Below, in pieces: positions 1 to 11,016 of a DNA stretch of 64,000 nt. Source of the stretch: Crossaster papposus (taxonomy: Eukaryota > Echinodermata > Asteroidea > Velatida > Solasteridae); contig JBAIAA010000441.1 of the NCBI GenBank assembly GCA_037893245.1, forward strand, positions 2,108,001 to 2,172,000, given 5' to 3'. Each line of letters begins with the position of its first letter. Position 1 is the stretch's first letter. Below the pieces are notes generated by a model that had not been told where the DNA came from, ran no database searches, and worked only from the letters and a program-made list of their open reading frames with translations. The position numbers and the translations under genes were made by a program.

Positions 1-1834
1 GAATTCTAAACATTAATACTAATTCTGATTTACGAGATAGGCGAAAACCCGCCAAATAAAAAACCCTTTTAGGTGAAAAATAAGAAGGGGAAATTCCTAT
101 CCGGCTCCACATTATGGTGGCAACCAAGTTCTAACTCCGTAGATCAGCGCAATTGGCATAATATCTAACACTCAGATGGCATGTCGGAGCTCTGATTTAA
201 ATGTGCTTAATGAGTCCAATGTTCGCAATTGTTCGGGCAGATTATTCCAAATATTTGCACCACTCACAGCGAAACTTGTGGCGTAGCATTCTTTTTTGGC
301 GAAAGGAACTTTCAGTGCCGTGTGGGTTGATTGCCTTGTTTCGCGAATTACTGTAAGTGGTTTGAAAATATTTGTCATGTACAAAGGAGTCATTTTGTTG
401 ATACTTTTGAAGACAAGAATAGCCTTTTTTGACTTGACTCTTTTTGAAAAAGGGGCCCAATTAAGACGAGCAAACATATCCTCTGAAGGGGTGAGGAAGG
501 TACATTTAAGGATTATCCGCGCGGCTCTTTTGAGACATTTGTTCAACATATTATCGTGAGATATGTACCTTCCTCCCCACACAGTACAACAATACTCTAA
601 TGTTGGCATAACTAGACTTACAAATAGTGTGTGCAAGCTGTGCTGAGGAATACAATCACGGATTCTTCTTAGTATACCTAATTTAGACACCACATTTTTT
701 CTTACGTATTCGACATGTGGGGCCCAACTTAATGCTTCATCAATAATTACACCCAAACATTTATAAGACTTCACATTTTCAATACGACTACCAGCAATGC
801 ATACATTTAAATTAACATTAGATATTTTCTGCCTAGTACCAATAAGCATGCATTTGGTTTTGGTGGCATTTAAAGCTAGCTTGTTCCTTCCGCACCAGTT
901 GTGAAAACTAGTAAGAGCTGTATTTAAGCTACTTTCTATTATATTAATGTTGGAGGAGCTACACGTTAATGTGGAGTCATCTCCATATATAAATAAGTTG
1001 CAGTTTGGGGCAATACAAAATGGAAGATCACTAGTATAAACAATGAATAAAAGTGGACCTAGTATCGACCCCTGTGGAACACCAGTGTTTACGGACAGGA
1101 CCTTTGATATGGTGCCGCCAATATTCACAGACTGACTACGTTCACTTAGGTACGACTTAAACCAATTTATTACAGAGGATGACATGTTCATCCTTTCTAG
1201 TTTCTTTAGTAAGATTTCATGATCAACACAATCAAATGCTTTACTAAGGTCTATAAACACACTGCCTGTAACTTGTCCATTCTCCATGGCCGCAAAACAC
1301 TTGTTTGTTAAGTCATGTAGGGTGCTTTCAGTTGAGTGCAGGGGTCTAAATCCCGACTGGCAACTAGGAATCAGATTGTTTTCATCAAGATATCTATATA
1401 CCGATGAGTGCACCCATCTTTCTAAAATCTTAGAGATAATTGGCAGTATAGAAATTGGACGATAGTTACCTGTACTACATTTATCTCCTCCCTTGTGAAT
1501 TGGTGTTACTAAAGCATGTTTCCAATCTTTAGGGTATCGCTCACATCTTATAGACAGGTTACAAATATGAGTTAAAGATTTAATGATATAAGGTGAAGCA
1601 ATTTTAATCATTTTAACACTAATTCCATCCGGACCTGTTGCTTTCCCAACCGACATGGATGATATTTGCTTTCGAACAAACTCTTCTGTAATGTTAGGTA
1701 CTACGCAATCTTCATCAACAGAATCAAATATAGAGGCGTCAGTATTGTCATCTGTTTCAAGTTCACGCAAAGGGTAATTTCCAGCAGTACGCTTGCCGAT
1801 TGTTGAAAAGTGTTCATTTAATGTATCAGCAATG
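1..1834 (-). mobile_element. CR1-like LINE, copy A (5'-truncated)
   Basis: Reverse complement of the 3' part of the LINE at 45890-49433: it shares the RT region and the 3' UTR beside the stop codon, and it runs off the left edge before its 3' terminus. Homology to copy B stops at about 1834, inside the EN-RT linker. From 1835 on, the sequence instead matches 63192 onward, which has no LINE, so 1834/1835 is the 5' junction of a truncated insertion. A target-site duplication cannot be tested because the 3' end is outside the window. The window's first six bases are GAATTC, which also occurs at this point of the UTR in copy B. Confidence 0.9.
172..1770 (-). CDS. LINE reverse transcriptase, open but 5'-truncated
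   Basis: A 532-residue open frame covers the RT part of a CR1/Jockey-type ORF2 and has no stop before its natural end. Visible RT motifs in order are TGPDGISVKMI, DLSKAFDCVDHEIL, TGVPQGSILGPLLF, the catalytic FIYGDDSTL and LALNATKTKCMLIG, followed by a thumb or connection region. The catalytic box reads YGDD, where copy B has the commoner YADD; both aspartates are kept. The N-terminal endonuclease is absent because of 5' truncation, so this is a dead-on-arrival copy even though the RT frame is clean. It lies in what would be an intron of the left ZU5 gene, in the same orientation as that gene. The first codon is only the first in-frame Met, since the real ORF began far upstream. Confidence 0.9.
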   Translation of the reverse strand: MRELETDDNTDASIFDSVDEDCVVPNITEEFVRKQISSMSVGKATGPDGISVKMIKIASPYIIKSLTHICNLSIRCERYPKDWKHALVTPIHKGGDKCSTGNYRPISILPIISKILERWVHSSVYRYLDENNLIPSCQSGFRPLHSTESTLHDLTNKCFAAMENGQVTGSVFIDLSKAFDCVDHEILLKKLERMNMSSSVINWFKSYLSERSQSVNIGGTISKVLSVNTGVPQGSILGPLLFIVYTSDLPFCIAPNCNLFIYGDDSTLTCSSSNINIIESSLNTALTSFHNWCGRNKLALNATKTKCMLIGTRQKISNVNLNVCIAGSRIENVKSYKCLGVIIDEALSWAPHVEYVRKNVVSKLGILRRIRDCIPQHSLHTLFVSLVMPTLEYCCTVWGGRYISHDNMLNKCLKRAARIILKCTFLTPSEDMFARLNWAPFSKRVKSKKAILVFKSINKMTPLYMTNIFKPLTVIRETRQSTHTALKVPFAKKECYATSFAVSGANIWNNLPEQLRTLDSLSTFKSELRHAI

Positions 1835-2640
1835 TATTTATGAATGAATAATAATGTCAGTGTGTTTTCCTTTACCCAGTCTCTCTGCTTCCTCTTACCT
1901 ATGCATTTTAGCTGTATAGAGATATAGAACAGAGAGATACTCTAATTGTGTTTTTTTTCACGGTCTGTCTCTCTTTGGACCAATTTGCCCAGTAGTTATT
2001 TCCCCCCTTCTTATGATTTGGCCTTTTTTTAAAGGGAGGATACACCATTTGCACATATTGAGAAAACCAATGACTACCAAATTACTAAGAAATATCGTAG
2101 TTATTTGAAAGTAACTAATTATTCCAGGCATCCAGCAAAATTATTGCGCTAGATATCCTGTAATTATTTCGAAAAACAAAAATCATGGTTTTTTTTCTTT
2201 TTTCTTGGCATCCAAAATACAACCCCCAAAATTCACCCATTCCTGATAGTTGAAGCAATTATCAATGGTGTATCCTACCGCTAAGAGAAATATCAATTCC
2301 TTTTTTCAGTTTTCGTGATTTCTTTTTCTTTTTTCTGTAGCCCTTTGCCTAGAGTGGCTTTTTAGCCTTGCTTGGGGCGATATTACATTTACAAAAATAC
2401 CAAAATAGTCCCGACGCTTGTATTGTGCCCCCAAAATATAGATAGAAAGTGTCAACCCTTAAAACAAAGAAACGGGGAGTTTACCTGTTTTGCAACTGGT
2501 TCATCGTTCCAGAGGTGGATCCGGAAGGGATAGTGATGTTCAGACGGATCAAAGGGGCTCCCAAACACTCCTGCCTCCATTTTTTTGGTGCTTGTTTCGG
2601 AGGGTTCGCCAACTAAAGCTGCCCCTGTGAAATGCTTCAT
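1835..2640. repeat. Duplicated gene segment, left copy (pair of 63192-64000)
   Basis: The segment from 1835 matches 63192 to the window end in the same orientation with few differences. It includes intron sequence, a MITE copy and the 3' part of the ZU5 exon. This shows that the left and right ZU5 genes are tandem paralogues. The left intron carries LINE copy A at the exact point where the right intron continues with unrelated sequence. Confidence 0.9.
2031..2285. mobile_element. MITE, AGGATACACC family (shortened copy)
   Basis: The ends are GGAGGATACACCATTTGC on the left and a GGTGTATCCTACC inverted match on the right, the termini of the family best seen at 33954-34326. The palindromic centre of the long copies is missing. 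It is part of the duplicated intron, so the insertion is older than the gene duplication. Confidence 0.75.
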
Positions 2641-3137
2641 CAGGAGTACGACGGTCTGGTCTTTGGTAGACACCAGCATGCCGTCGTCATCTGCATCAAG
2701 AGTCTTCCAGGATTTTGGCGAGCCTCCTTCGTCATTGCACAACTGTACGTTCAAGTTCCACCCGCTCCCCTCCTGGGCAAAGTGTGGATAAGACAGCACC
2801 ACGCTGTCCAGAAACTTCAGACCTGTTGGGCCGCACTGGATCATCGGCGACAGGACACAGTGCGACGGACCGACCCCGTCAACTGTCGGCGCGTTGGGGT
2901 TGACGTAGATATACACCTGCTGCAGTCGACCTTTGGGAAGTGCCCCACGGGGGATGTACAGGTGGACTTTGTTCTCGTTCAAGGACAGGCTCCCACCCTC
3001 CTGGTCGAAGTAACCGATTGCAATGCACATCAACTGGAAGGTGTTCTTCCTCAGCGTCTCTTCGCTGCATCCTTTGGCAAATTGGTCGTGTTTCTCGAGG
3101 ATCCTTTTCAGGAGAGTTGGCAAAGCGGACGAACCGC
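2485..3137 (-). CDS. ZU5-domain exon, left gene copy
   Basis: A 653-bp exon read on the minus strand, with acceptor TTGTATTACAG before 3137 and donor CAG|GTAAAC after 2485. It encodes about 217 residues. An N-terminal helical stretch of about 45 residues (from GGSSALPTLLKRILEK) is followed by a ZU5 domain with the typical GGSLSLNENKVHLYIPRGAL opening and the LSPMIQCGPTGLKF and VVLSYPHF core. The exon ends in FRIHLWNDEP, the start of a UPA domain. ZU5-UPA-Death modules are known from UNC5, PIDD1 and ankyrins, where ZU5 and UPA pack together and can mask the Death domain. Entry phase fits the 55-bp exon 3832-3886 (G|GC makes Gly) and exit is phase 0. The next exons lie beyond the left edge. A paralogous exon starts at the right edge (63857-64000). 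Confidence 0.88.
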
Positions 3138-3167
3138 CTGTAATACAAATCATGATACATGTACGTT

Positions 3168-3349
3168 AAGCCCGGTTCATACTCTGCGCAAAAAAGCCAA
3201 GGCGACCCGGGATTCACGACGTCAGTTTTCGCGCTGCCAATTCGCCAACAGTTGAACACATTTCAGCACCGGCGAAATTCGCAGCGAATGCTTTATTATG
3301 ACGTCAAATTCGCAACGCATTCGCATTTGCATAAATTATGAACCACCCT
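3168..3349. mobile_element. Possible short TIR element in intron
   Basis: GCCCGGTTCATA near 3170 is answered by an inverted TATGAACCACCC near 3340, and TGACGTC-containing inner sequence lies between. The termini are imperfect and no target duplication was found, so this is a tentative MITE call. Confidence 0.35.
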
Positions 3350-3497
3350 TTCAAAGTGTATTAAACCACTAAGTAAAATCACTCCGTTAGTGATTTAAGT
3401 GGCCTTCTGTTCAACATTCGCCTCGTACATTGTACACAAGTTGACAATTGCCTCTAAAATTTGTGACATTGCATTGTAACGTAATACAGACTGCATA

Positions 3498-3760
3498 CAG
3501 GGTGTCTATAAAAAAAGTATAACCATTTTCAAATTCATATTATTGCAAAACTACTGAATATTTCAGTGCTGATTTCTGTACATTTCATAAATGTCTTGTT
3601 TGTTTGTTCAGTCATTCATGGCAATGACATAATTAACCTTATCCCATTGGACAGAGAACATTCTACCCTTTTTACAGACATTTGGCTTTTTCTAAAATAT
3701 TCAGTAGTTTTGCAATAATATAAATTTTAAAATGGGTATACTTTCTTTAGAGACACCCTG
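3498..3760. mobile_element. 263-bp TIR element (CAGGGTGTCT termini)
   Basis: It starts CAGGGTGTCTATAAA and ends with the inverted TTTAGAGACACCCTG. Inside, ATTATTGCAAAACTACTGAA and its complement make the inverted repeats more than 80 bp long. No clear target-site duplication is seen. It sits in the intron between the 55-bp exon and the ZU5 exon. Confidence 0.75.
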
Positions 3761-3831
3761 CAGAACATTCCACCAACTTTCGAGGCATGTCAATCAGCGT
3801 ATAGGTAAATATTATCCGTGTATATACGTAC

Positions 3832-3886
3832 CTGGAGATGATTGTAAATTCACAGATTTCTCCGCTGTGATAGCAGAGCTTGTTTC
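3832..3886 (-). CDS. 55-bp linker exon upstream of ZU5
   Basis: On the minus strand GTTTTTGTTTTCAG precedes 3886 and CAG|GTACGT follows 3832. The frame reads ETSSAITAEKSVNLQSSP plus one base. That base joins the first two bases of the ZU5 exon as a glycine codon, so phases agree (0 in, 1 out). The peptide is Ser/Thr-rich and looks like a flexible linker. It was found only from its splice sites and phase match. Confidence 0.7.
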
Positions 3887-3956
3887 CTGAAAACAAAAAC
3901 GAGGAACTGCAAAATGTGGTGTTTTTTGTTCATTCTTAAACGTGCAGCAAAGAAAA

Positions 3957-4030
3957 TGACTGGAACGGGGTTTGGACCTGTAACCTCCGAATTGCAGTTA
4001 CGGTGCTCTACCAACTGAGCTCTCAAATAG
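3957..4030 (-). mobile_element. tRNA-derived SINE fragment
   Basis: The minus strand has an A-box-like GAGCTCAGTTGGTAGAGCAC and, about 30 bases later, a B-box-like GGTCCAAACCC followed by CCGTTCCAG. The anticodon-arm pairing is poor and no acceptor stem closes, so this is a SINE head rather than a functional tRNA gene. Confidence 0.65.
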
Positions 4031-5355
4031 GCAATATATTTGTGTTTATGTGAGAGCTTTATAATGATAATATGAACAATTGTGCTGTTTTTTTAATCGA
4101 TACGTCGTTGATCAAGCCACAATCGTTGGAATTATTTACGATAACAACTTTGAGATGAGCTATTTTAGGTACCAACATGCCATATATACCTCCCTTTTAA
4201 TACACAGAGGCGGTCCTTTTCGCAAATCCGGGGTAGCATGAATTTCAGACTCCATGAAATCCAGACTCATTGGTAGTATTGCGCATGATTAAGTGGATAT
4301 AATTAGGAGCGTGATCTGTCACGTGAGATGGTTTAAACAATAATAGAAAACAAAGGTCTGATTTCTATAGGAGTGTGATTTTCATATGACACCAGCCTCT
4401 CAAAGATATTTAAAAACAGTCGTCTTGACAACACGTCTGGTTAGCTAATACTTCTTGTACGTAGCCTATGGTGATACGCAATTGCATATCACTTGATAGT
4501 GGAATACCACCACAGTGTTTTATTTACTATTCCAAAAGCCAGTCTTCTACAGGCAGTAGGCCTATCTGCCATTCTAAAGGTTATTACTTACCCATACAAA
4601 GAATTGACCATGTAGGATAATTTCAAGAGGGAAAATATTCTTTATAGTAATTATATAGGGTCTATGAGTGTACTCGACATTTCGGTAAAATTGATTAACA
4701 CTGCAGTTTAAAATAGAGTGTTGTCTTGTACGACATCGAGACAAAAGAAATAATATTGCAGCCCTGCAATTGACTGAGTAAAAAAAAACTATCAAAGACA
4801 GAGAAAGAAACACAAGTTTGTAGTTAAAAACAAGGCAGCTAGTTTTTTTTTTCTGACAAAATCATTGATCGTGTGTTGATCATAATAGTATTACATAGTT
4901 GGTTCTATATTCACTCATACCTGTATGCAACGAGTACTCAAACATGGCATGGTACCAAGTTGTGATCGTTCGGCCACTTTTCAGAGACTTTTCCTGGTAA
5001 ATATGTTGGGTTTTCGTGCAGTATGGAAATGTTTCGGTTGCAGCTTTAAAGCAGGTTGACAGTAAACAATTTACAATTCGTTTTAATGCATTCTATAATC
5101 GTTCTATAAGACAGGATCCAGGGGGTGTACTTGGCATCTTAAAAAGGCACCTAGAGGCTCCTAACATGTATTGGCGATTTTATATCGAACCAACTATGTC
5201 ACTTCCTGACAGGAACAAATTCTTCTGAATTTAGAAATTATGTAAATGCCATAAAAATTAGTGACAGAATATCGACCAGATTATGGCGAAACCGTGAAAT
5301 AAACTTATATGAACTCCGAAGTTAAAAAGTGAAGGCGAATCGAATGAACACTTAC

Positions 5356-5376
5356 CCGTGGCGGCCATGATGCGGA
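5356..5376 (-). CDS. 21-nt micro-exon, unit A
   Basis: On the minus strand TTTCTTTACAG precedes the block and GTAAGTG follows it. The 21 bases would add 7 residues (SASWPPR in frame 0) without changing frame. The flanking splice sequences are nearly identical in the other array units, while the 21 bases themselves differ. The phase match to neighbouring exons cannot be tested because the exon before it is not known. Confidence 0.45.
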
Positions 5377-7586
5377 CTGTAAAGAAATAAAAGAGATATG
5401 AGAATACAATTATTTGATAACATTTAATTGTGTGTATATAGAAACGAAATATCAAGAAAATGGCACAGGATTGAACACTTTGTATTCATCTTATACGTCT
5501 TCAACTGATACTTCATTAAAACAGAAGAGGGAATAATTCTAGACAGAAAACTCCTAATTGCCCAGAGACATTGAGTGTAAACAGTCGTATCAATATAACC
5601 TCGATCATTTTGACCAAGTAACTGTTCTATATATTATTATTGTATCTACATGTATACTTCTTGGAAGGTTAAAACAACAAGTAGTAACTTTTACATTACA
5701 AAATGTTGAACTTAAGATAAAACCTATACATAACGAACGTTTTTGCACCCAGTCATATCAAGATAATCTCGAATATTTTGACCCAGCGACATTCGTTGGA
5801 TGCTGGTAGCATTTTCAGTCAGTCTATGGTTGCTTTGAATCTCAGTAAAATAACCGATAAGAAGGGAATGAGCGATAAAAGACAATTATGTAGGCCCACT
5901 GTATTACAATGTATATTAGGGAGATCACAATTAAATAAATACGTATACGTACGTATCCGCGTAATACATAAGATTATCCGATTTGATAAGCCCGATGTTC
6001 TTCGACTGTTCTTTCATCATTAGGACTTTCGAACAACATTACGTTCACAAACGGTACAGTGGTAGGAGTTGAGGGGATTTTCACTGTATGAGACGACTTG
6101 CATACCATAATCGCCCGAAGGACATTTGACCAACATTTGGACGTCTGGTTTTATTTTGGCATGAATTTCAGACTTTATAAAATCCGGACTTATTTGTATA
6201 GTATTGCGCATGACTAAGTGAAGATAATTAGGAGAGTGACCGGTCATGTGAGAGGGTTTAACCCGATATGTATATATCACCGGCATGCATCATGAACTCT
6301 CACGAGTGATAAACAAAGTGGTTCATCTCATTTTTGATGACCATAATGGAACAGGTTGTCTAATCTGAACCAACCCTGGCCAAACCATGAAAAATTGACT
6401 CTTTATAACAAATCTGACTAAGATTAATGAACTACATAGGTATGTACGTAGGCAAAATGAAAAGCGATCGATACGAACAATAGAGCTAAACCACAAGGTA
6501 GCCAATCTACAAGGCATCATAAATCAGTGTATATATATATAAAAAATAAAAAAACTCATGATTTCATACTTTTGTTGGTATTCCAAGGCAAGCGTCTTAA
6601 AATGTTGTCATTAACCCATGAAATCGCACACATGCGCTTAAGATGACAACTGAGAACGTGTCTTTTTTGTTGGTAAATGCCTACGTATACACGCACATGC
6701 ATACGTTGTAAAATCTCAACCTCTCTAATGACAGCATAAACTTACTACGTTAGTATTCATTGACATCTGCAAGGAAATGAAAGAGATGTGAACATTACAA
6801 TAGTAAGAAAACATCTTTAAGAATATACATTGTTTTTGTCTGGCGATAAAAATAATCTTAAAAAAATGGCGGAAAACTTGTTACCAATAAAACGAAAGTT
6901 GGTTCTATATTCACTTATACCTGTATGCAAAATGAACTTTGTAAATATCTATTTCTGGCTGGGGAAGTTAACTTCTTTTCTTTTTAATAGTTACACTTTC
7001 TTCCTTTCGCTTGCAATTGAATGATTTATGAATGCTTCGGTTACAACTTAAAAGCAGGTTTACAGTGAATTAATTACCATTCGTTTTAATGAATTCTATA
7101 CTCGTTCTACAAGACAGGATCCAGGAGGTGTACTTGGCATCTTAAAGAGGCATCCAGAGACTCCTAACATGACAATTTTATATCGAAGCAACTATGTCAT
7201 TTCCTGACAGGGAAACATTCTTCTGAATTTTGAAATTATGTAAATGCCATAATTGGTGACAGTATATCGACCAGATGGGGCGAAACCGCGAAATAAACGT
7301 GAAACAAGGGGTGGAAGAAATAGCCTCGGATATTTGTGTTGAACAAAATGTGACTGAACTTGCTGAAATAATAAATTTCTGGCTATAGGTAAATTACTTC
7401 TTTTTTTAAAGTCATGTTTCCTTCCTTTCGATTGCATTGTGTGTGATTTTCAGGAAGATTTAAACTAACGAAGAAAAATCGCATATACACTGATGACAGT
7501 TTATCGACCAGATATGGCAAAACCGTAAAATATACTTATATAAACTCTGAAGTTAAAAAGTGAAGGAGAATCGAATGTACACTTAC

Positions 7587-7607
7587 CGGTAACGACCAGG
7601 TTACGAA
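7587..7607 (-). CDS. 21-nt micro-exon, unit B
   Basis: Same setting as unit A: CTTTACAG acceptor, 21 bases, GTAAGTG donor on the minus strand. The inner sequence differs (FVTWSLP in frame 0). Intact splice sites with a changed core would fit alternative cassettes, but could also be neutral drift. Confidence 0.42.
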
Positions 7608-7801
7608 CTGTAAAGAAATAAAAGAGATATGAGAATAACATTATTTGATAAACTTTAATTGTGTGTATATAGAAACGGAATATCAAGAAAATGGCTTAGA
7701 ATTGAACACTTTGTATTCATCTTACGTTTTCAACTGAAACTTCATTAAAACAGATGAGGGAATGATTATAGATAGTAAACTCCTAATCGCCCAGAGACAT
7801 T

Positions 7802-9336
7802 GGGTCGTATGAATAAAAACTAGCAAATGCTACGAAGTACAAGCAAAGAGTAAAAGTATTTACGTCGACGTAAAAGCATTAAGGAAAAGCAGATGCTTCA
7901 ATTCGTATAAATAAAATAAAGTTTTACTGTTTAGCATTTACTGGCTGAAATAGTAGTAAATGCTTTTTACTTGCAATTGATTGCACAGCTGAATGGTTTA
8001 TAACAATACAGTCTCAATTGTGTGTACGTACACACACACACACAAGTGTGTAATGGCCTTCGATCGTGGACGGGGTATTGTCCGACCGTCTTCCCTCTTT
8101 TGTTTATACTCTAACGTTTTTTGATGATCGCCATAGGATTTGTACACGGGAAAAGATCGTGGACGTTTTGTCAATCGTGGACCCATTGTTTGACTCCCAA
8201 TTCTTTTGTCCGACGACCACGATTGCCGGTCATTACACACGCACACGCACGCAGTCGTGAACCACATAACGACCGAGGATCGATATTGTGTTTTCCTTTC
8301 TTCCTTTACTTAACCCAATCCCCATTGCTTTGCCATTGCACCGTCGATCGAGGACAGAATTCGGACAAGCAAACCGTCGATCGAGGATCCTTTGTTCCCT
8401 TTGTTCTCTTTTGTGTTTCGATCCTCGATCGTAATGCAAGACAAGAACACACAAGTGGGTAAATGCCGTCAATAGGGGACGGGGCATTGTCCGACCGTCT
8501 TCCCTCTTTTGTTTGTACTCTAACGTTTTCGGATGATCGCCATAGGATTTGCACACGAGTCTGAATCGGGGACCTTTGCGGAATAGGGGACCCCATTGTT
8601 CCCTTTGTCCTACGTCCCCTATTTCAATCAAAAACAAACTCACACATTCCGGCACCACATAACGACCGAGGGGCGAGACACAAAGGAGAACAAAGGAAAC
8701 AAAAGCCCCTCGGTCGGCGGTATGAATGGAAAAATTCGGTCCTCGATCGACGGTGCAAGCGCAAAGCAATGGGGATTGGGTATAACATAGGAATAAAGGA
8801 AAACACAATATCGAGCCTCGATCGTTATGTGGTTCACGACTGCATGCACGAACGCTGACGGGGGTGTTTGAATAAAATCGGGACCTCAAGTTGCTGCTTT
8901 GCAGTCATGATGGCCTTTTCTGTCTCAGGAATATTGCAAGAAATTATCGGTCATCTACGTCTCATTTCCTTCCCCAAATTCAGTACAGCTGCTTATATTT
9001 TCATCCTAGACACTCCATCTTCCATGTTCATAACTTGTCCTGCCTAACCACATATACGAAAGCTCCTTTTTTTCATATTAGTATTTGCTTCTTTTTCCTC
9101 AAGGTAGCCCTGAACCAACCTTGAAAAATTTCGAGTAAATACTGCAAAACTGAAGCATTTACACAATGTACTCATTTGTATTCATACCAAATGGAGCAAA
9201 TACTAACATTCTAGCAAATGCCTAAAGGTAAAAAGTAAATACTTTCAGTCTTTAGCAAATACTTTCCAGTAAAACCTTTTGCTTCATTTTTATTCATACA
9301 TATGCTAGTAAAAGCAAGTTTTTATTCATACGACCC
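7802..9336. mobile_element. 1.5-kb TIR element with 3-bp target duplication
   Basis: The termini are GGGTCGTATGAATAAAAACT and its complement, flanked on both sides by ATT. The paralogous array unit at 5570-5580 reads straight through this site (GAGACATTGAGTG), so the empty site is visible. Both subterminal regions carry many short AGCAAATGC or AGTAAATACT motifs. No transposase is visible, so it is non-autonomous. The 3-bp target recalls PIF/Harbinger elements, but ATT is not their usual TWA. Confidence 0.85.
8039..8870. repeat. Nested repeat block with ATCGAGGATC motifs
   Basis: Two direct copies (about 8039-8170 and 8448-8590) share GTCCGACCGTCTTCCCTC and CGCCATAGGATTTG. Two inverted arms (about 8255-8360 and 8735-8845) share CCCAATCCCCATTGC. 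A third piece of the direct repeat lies at 15375-15460. The block is inside the 7802-9336 element. Open frames here are mirror images across strands and are not genes. Confidence 0.7.
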
Positions 9337-9656
9337 ATTGTGTGTAAACAGTCATATCAAGATAATCTCGATCATTTTGAACAAGCGACATTCGTTGGAT
9401 GTTGGTAGCATTTTCAATAAGTCTGTGGTTGCTTTGAACCGCAGTAAAATAATGTAAAATCGCCCTCCAAGAAAAACGCAAAACTCCGCTGTGTAATAAA
9501 AATCTCGAACCAATGATTTTCAGGCAGATTTAAACTAACGATGACAAATCGCATATACACTGATGACAGTATATCGACCAGATAAGGCAAAACCGTAAAA
9601 TATACTTATATGAACTCTGAAGTTAAACAGTAAAGGCGAATCGAATTTACACTTAC

Positions 9657-9680
9657 GTTTGCATCCTTGCGTGATGAGCC
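9657..9680 (-). pseudogene. Decayed micro-exon, unit C
   Basis: The donor GTAAGTG is kept, but the acceptor reads TTTCTTTACAT instead of ACAG, and the inner block is 24 bases (GGCTCATCACGC...). Units D and E share the same change, so they descend from one altered copy. Confidence 0.5.
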
Positions 9681-10992
9681 ATGTAAAGAAACAAAACAGA
9701 AATGTTAGAAAAACATTCATTGATAAAGTTTAATAGTATGTATACAGGGAATACAAACCAAGAAAATGGCACAACATTCAACACTTTGTCTTCATCTTAC
9801 GTCTCAATGAATATTAGTATTACAAAGTTTCAACGTTTTCTTCTGGATATTTCCTTCTTTCCTCTGGATTTTTCTTATTCCAATGACATAATTGTAAAAA
9901 GAAGTTGAACTTGTAAAATCGCCCCCCCCCCAAAAAAAAAAGAGAAAAAACAAAAAACAAACAAACCCGCAAAACTCCGTCGTGTAATGAAATCACGAAA
10001 ACAAACAGATTGAGTGAAGCAAGGCTTGGGGAAACAGTAATACTCAGAAGTGTTGTTGTTGTTAAAGGAAATTTGACTGGACTTGCTTTTCTTTGTAAAT
10101 ATATATTTCTGGCTCGGGAGGTTAACTTCTTTCCTCTTTTCAAGTTACACTTTCTTCCTTTCGCTTGCAATCGGGTGATTTATGAGAGGAAGGGCCAGCC
10201 CATTATTATCGTGAGTAAAAGGAAAAAAATATTGGAAAAAGCACAATGGGTTCGTTTTCAGCTCATTCAACTTCAATGGAAGGTAATGGAAAGTAAGTCA
10301 TACGTAGCTGGACCTCTATGAGTAAAAACAAACTATCAAAGACACAGAAAGAAACACTAGTTTTTAGTTACAAACAAGGCAGCTAGTCTGGTTTCCTGAC
10401 AAAAAAATTGATCGTGTATTGATCATAATAGTATTACATAGTTGGTTCTATATTCAATAATATCTGTATGCAACAAGAACTCAAACATGACATGGCACAA
10501 AGTTGTGAAAACAATTAAGATCGTTCGGCCACTTTTCAGAGACTTTTCCAGGTAAATATGTTAGGTTTTCGTGCAGCATGGAAATGTTTCGGTTGCAATT
10601 TTAAAGCAGGTCGACAGTCAAATAATTACCATTTGTTTGTATGCATTATATAATCGTGTTACAAGACACGGTCCATTAGTGTACTTGAAATTTCCGTAAA
10701 ATTTATTAACACTGTAGTTTTAAGTATAGAGTTTGGTCTTGCACGACATTAAGTCAAAATATATAATATTGCAGCCCTGCAATATTGACTGCAATTCTGT
10801 GAGAGTTTTTATGGAACCAATAATTTTCAGGCAACTAATGAAGACAAATTGCATAATAGGCAGATTTAAACTAACGAAGAAAAATCGCATATACACTGAT
10901 GAGAGTATATCGACCAGATATGGCAAAACCGTAAAATATACTTATATGAACTCTGAAGTTAAACAGTAAAGGCGAATCGAATTTACACTTAC

Positions 10993-11016
10993 CCCTTCAA
11001 TCTTGCGTGATGAGCC
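10993..11016 (-). pseudogene. Decayed micro-exon, unit D
   Basis: 24-base block after TTTCTTTACAT and before GTAAGTG. It has the same lost AG acceptor as units C and E. Confidence 0.5.

Noticed and set aside
242..559. Small frames within LINE copy A and the same ones at 48754-49071.
   Set aside because: Alternative frames of the RT C-terminus.
2632..3255. 207-codon plus-strand frame and a 126-codon minus frame over the ZU5 exon.
   Set aside because: Shadows of the ZU5 exon. Neither has recognisable motifs, and they run through its splice sites.
3957..4030. tRNA gene on the minus strand.
   Set aside because: No closing acceptor stem, and the B-box is degenerate. It reads as a SINE head.
4921..4993. 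A 73-bp exon-like block on the minus strand (TTTACCAG ... CATACAG|GTATGAG), open in one frame.
   Set aside because: Its exit phase (1) does not fit the 55-bp exon at 3832 (entry phase 0), another frame hits a stop, and the donor is lost in the copies at 10450 and 11575.
8233..8889. 218-codon minus-strand frame and overlapping plus-strand frames.
   Set aside because: Low-complexity inverted and direct repeats with no known motif. Frames mirror each other across strands.
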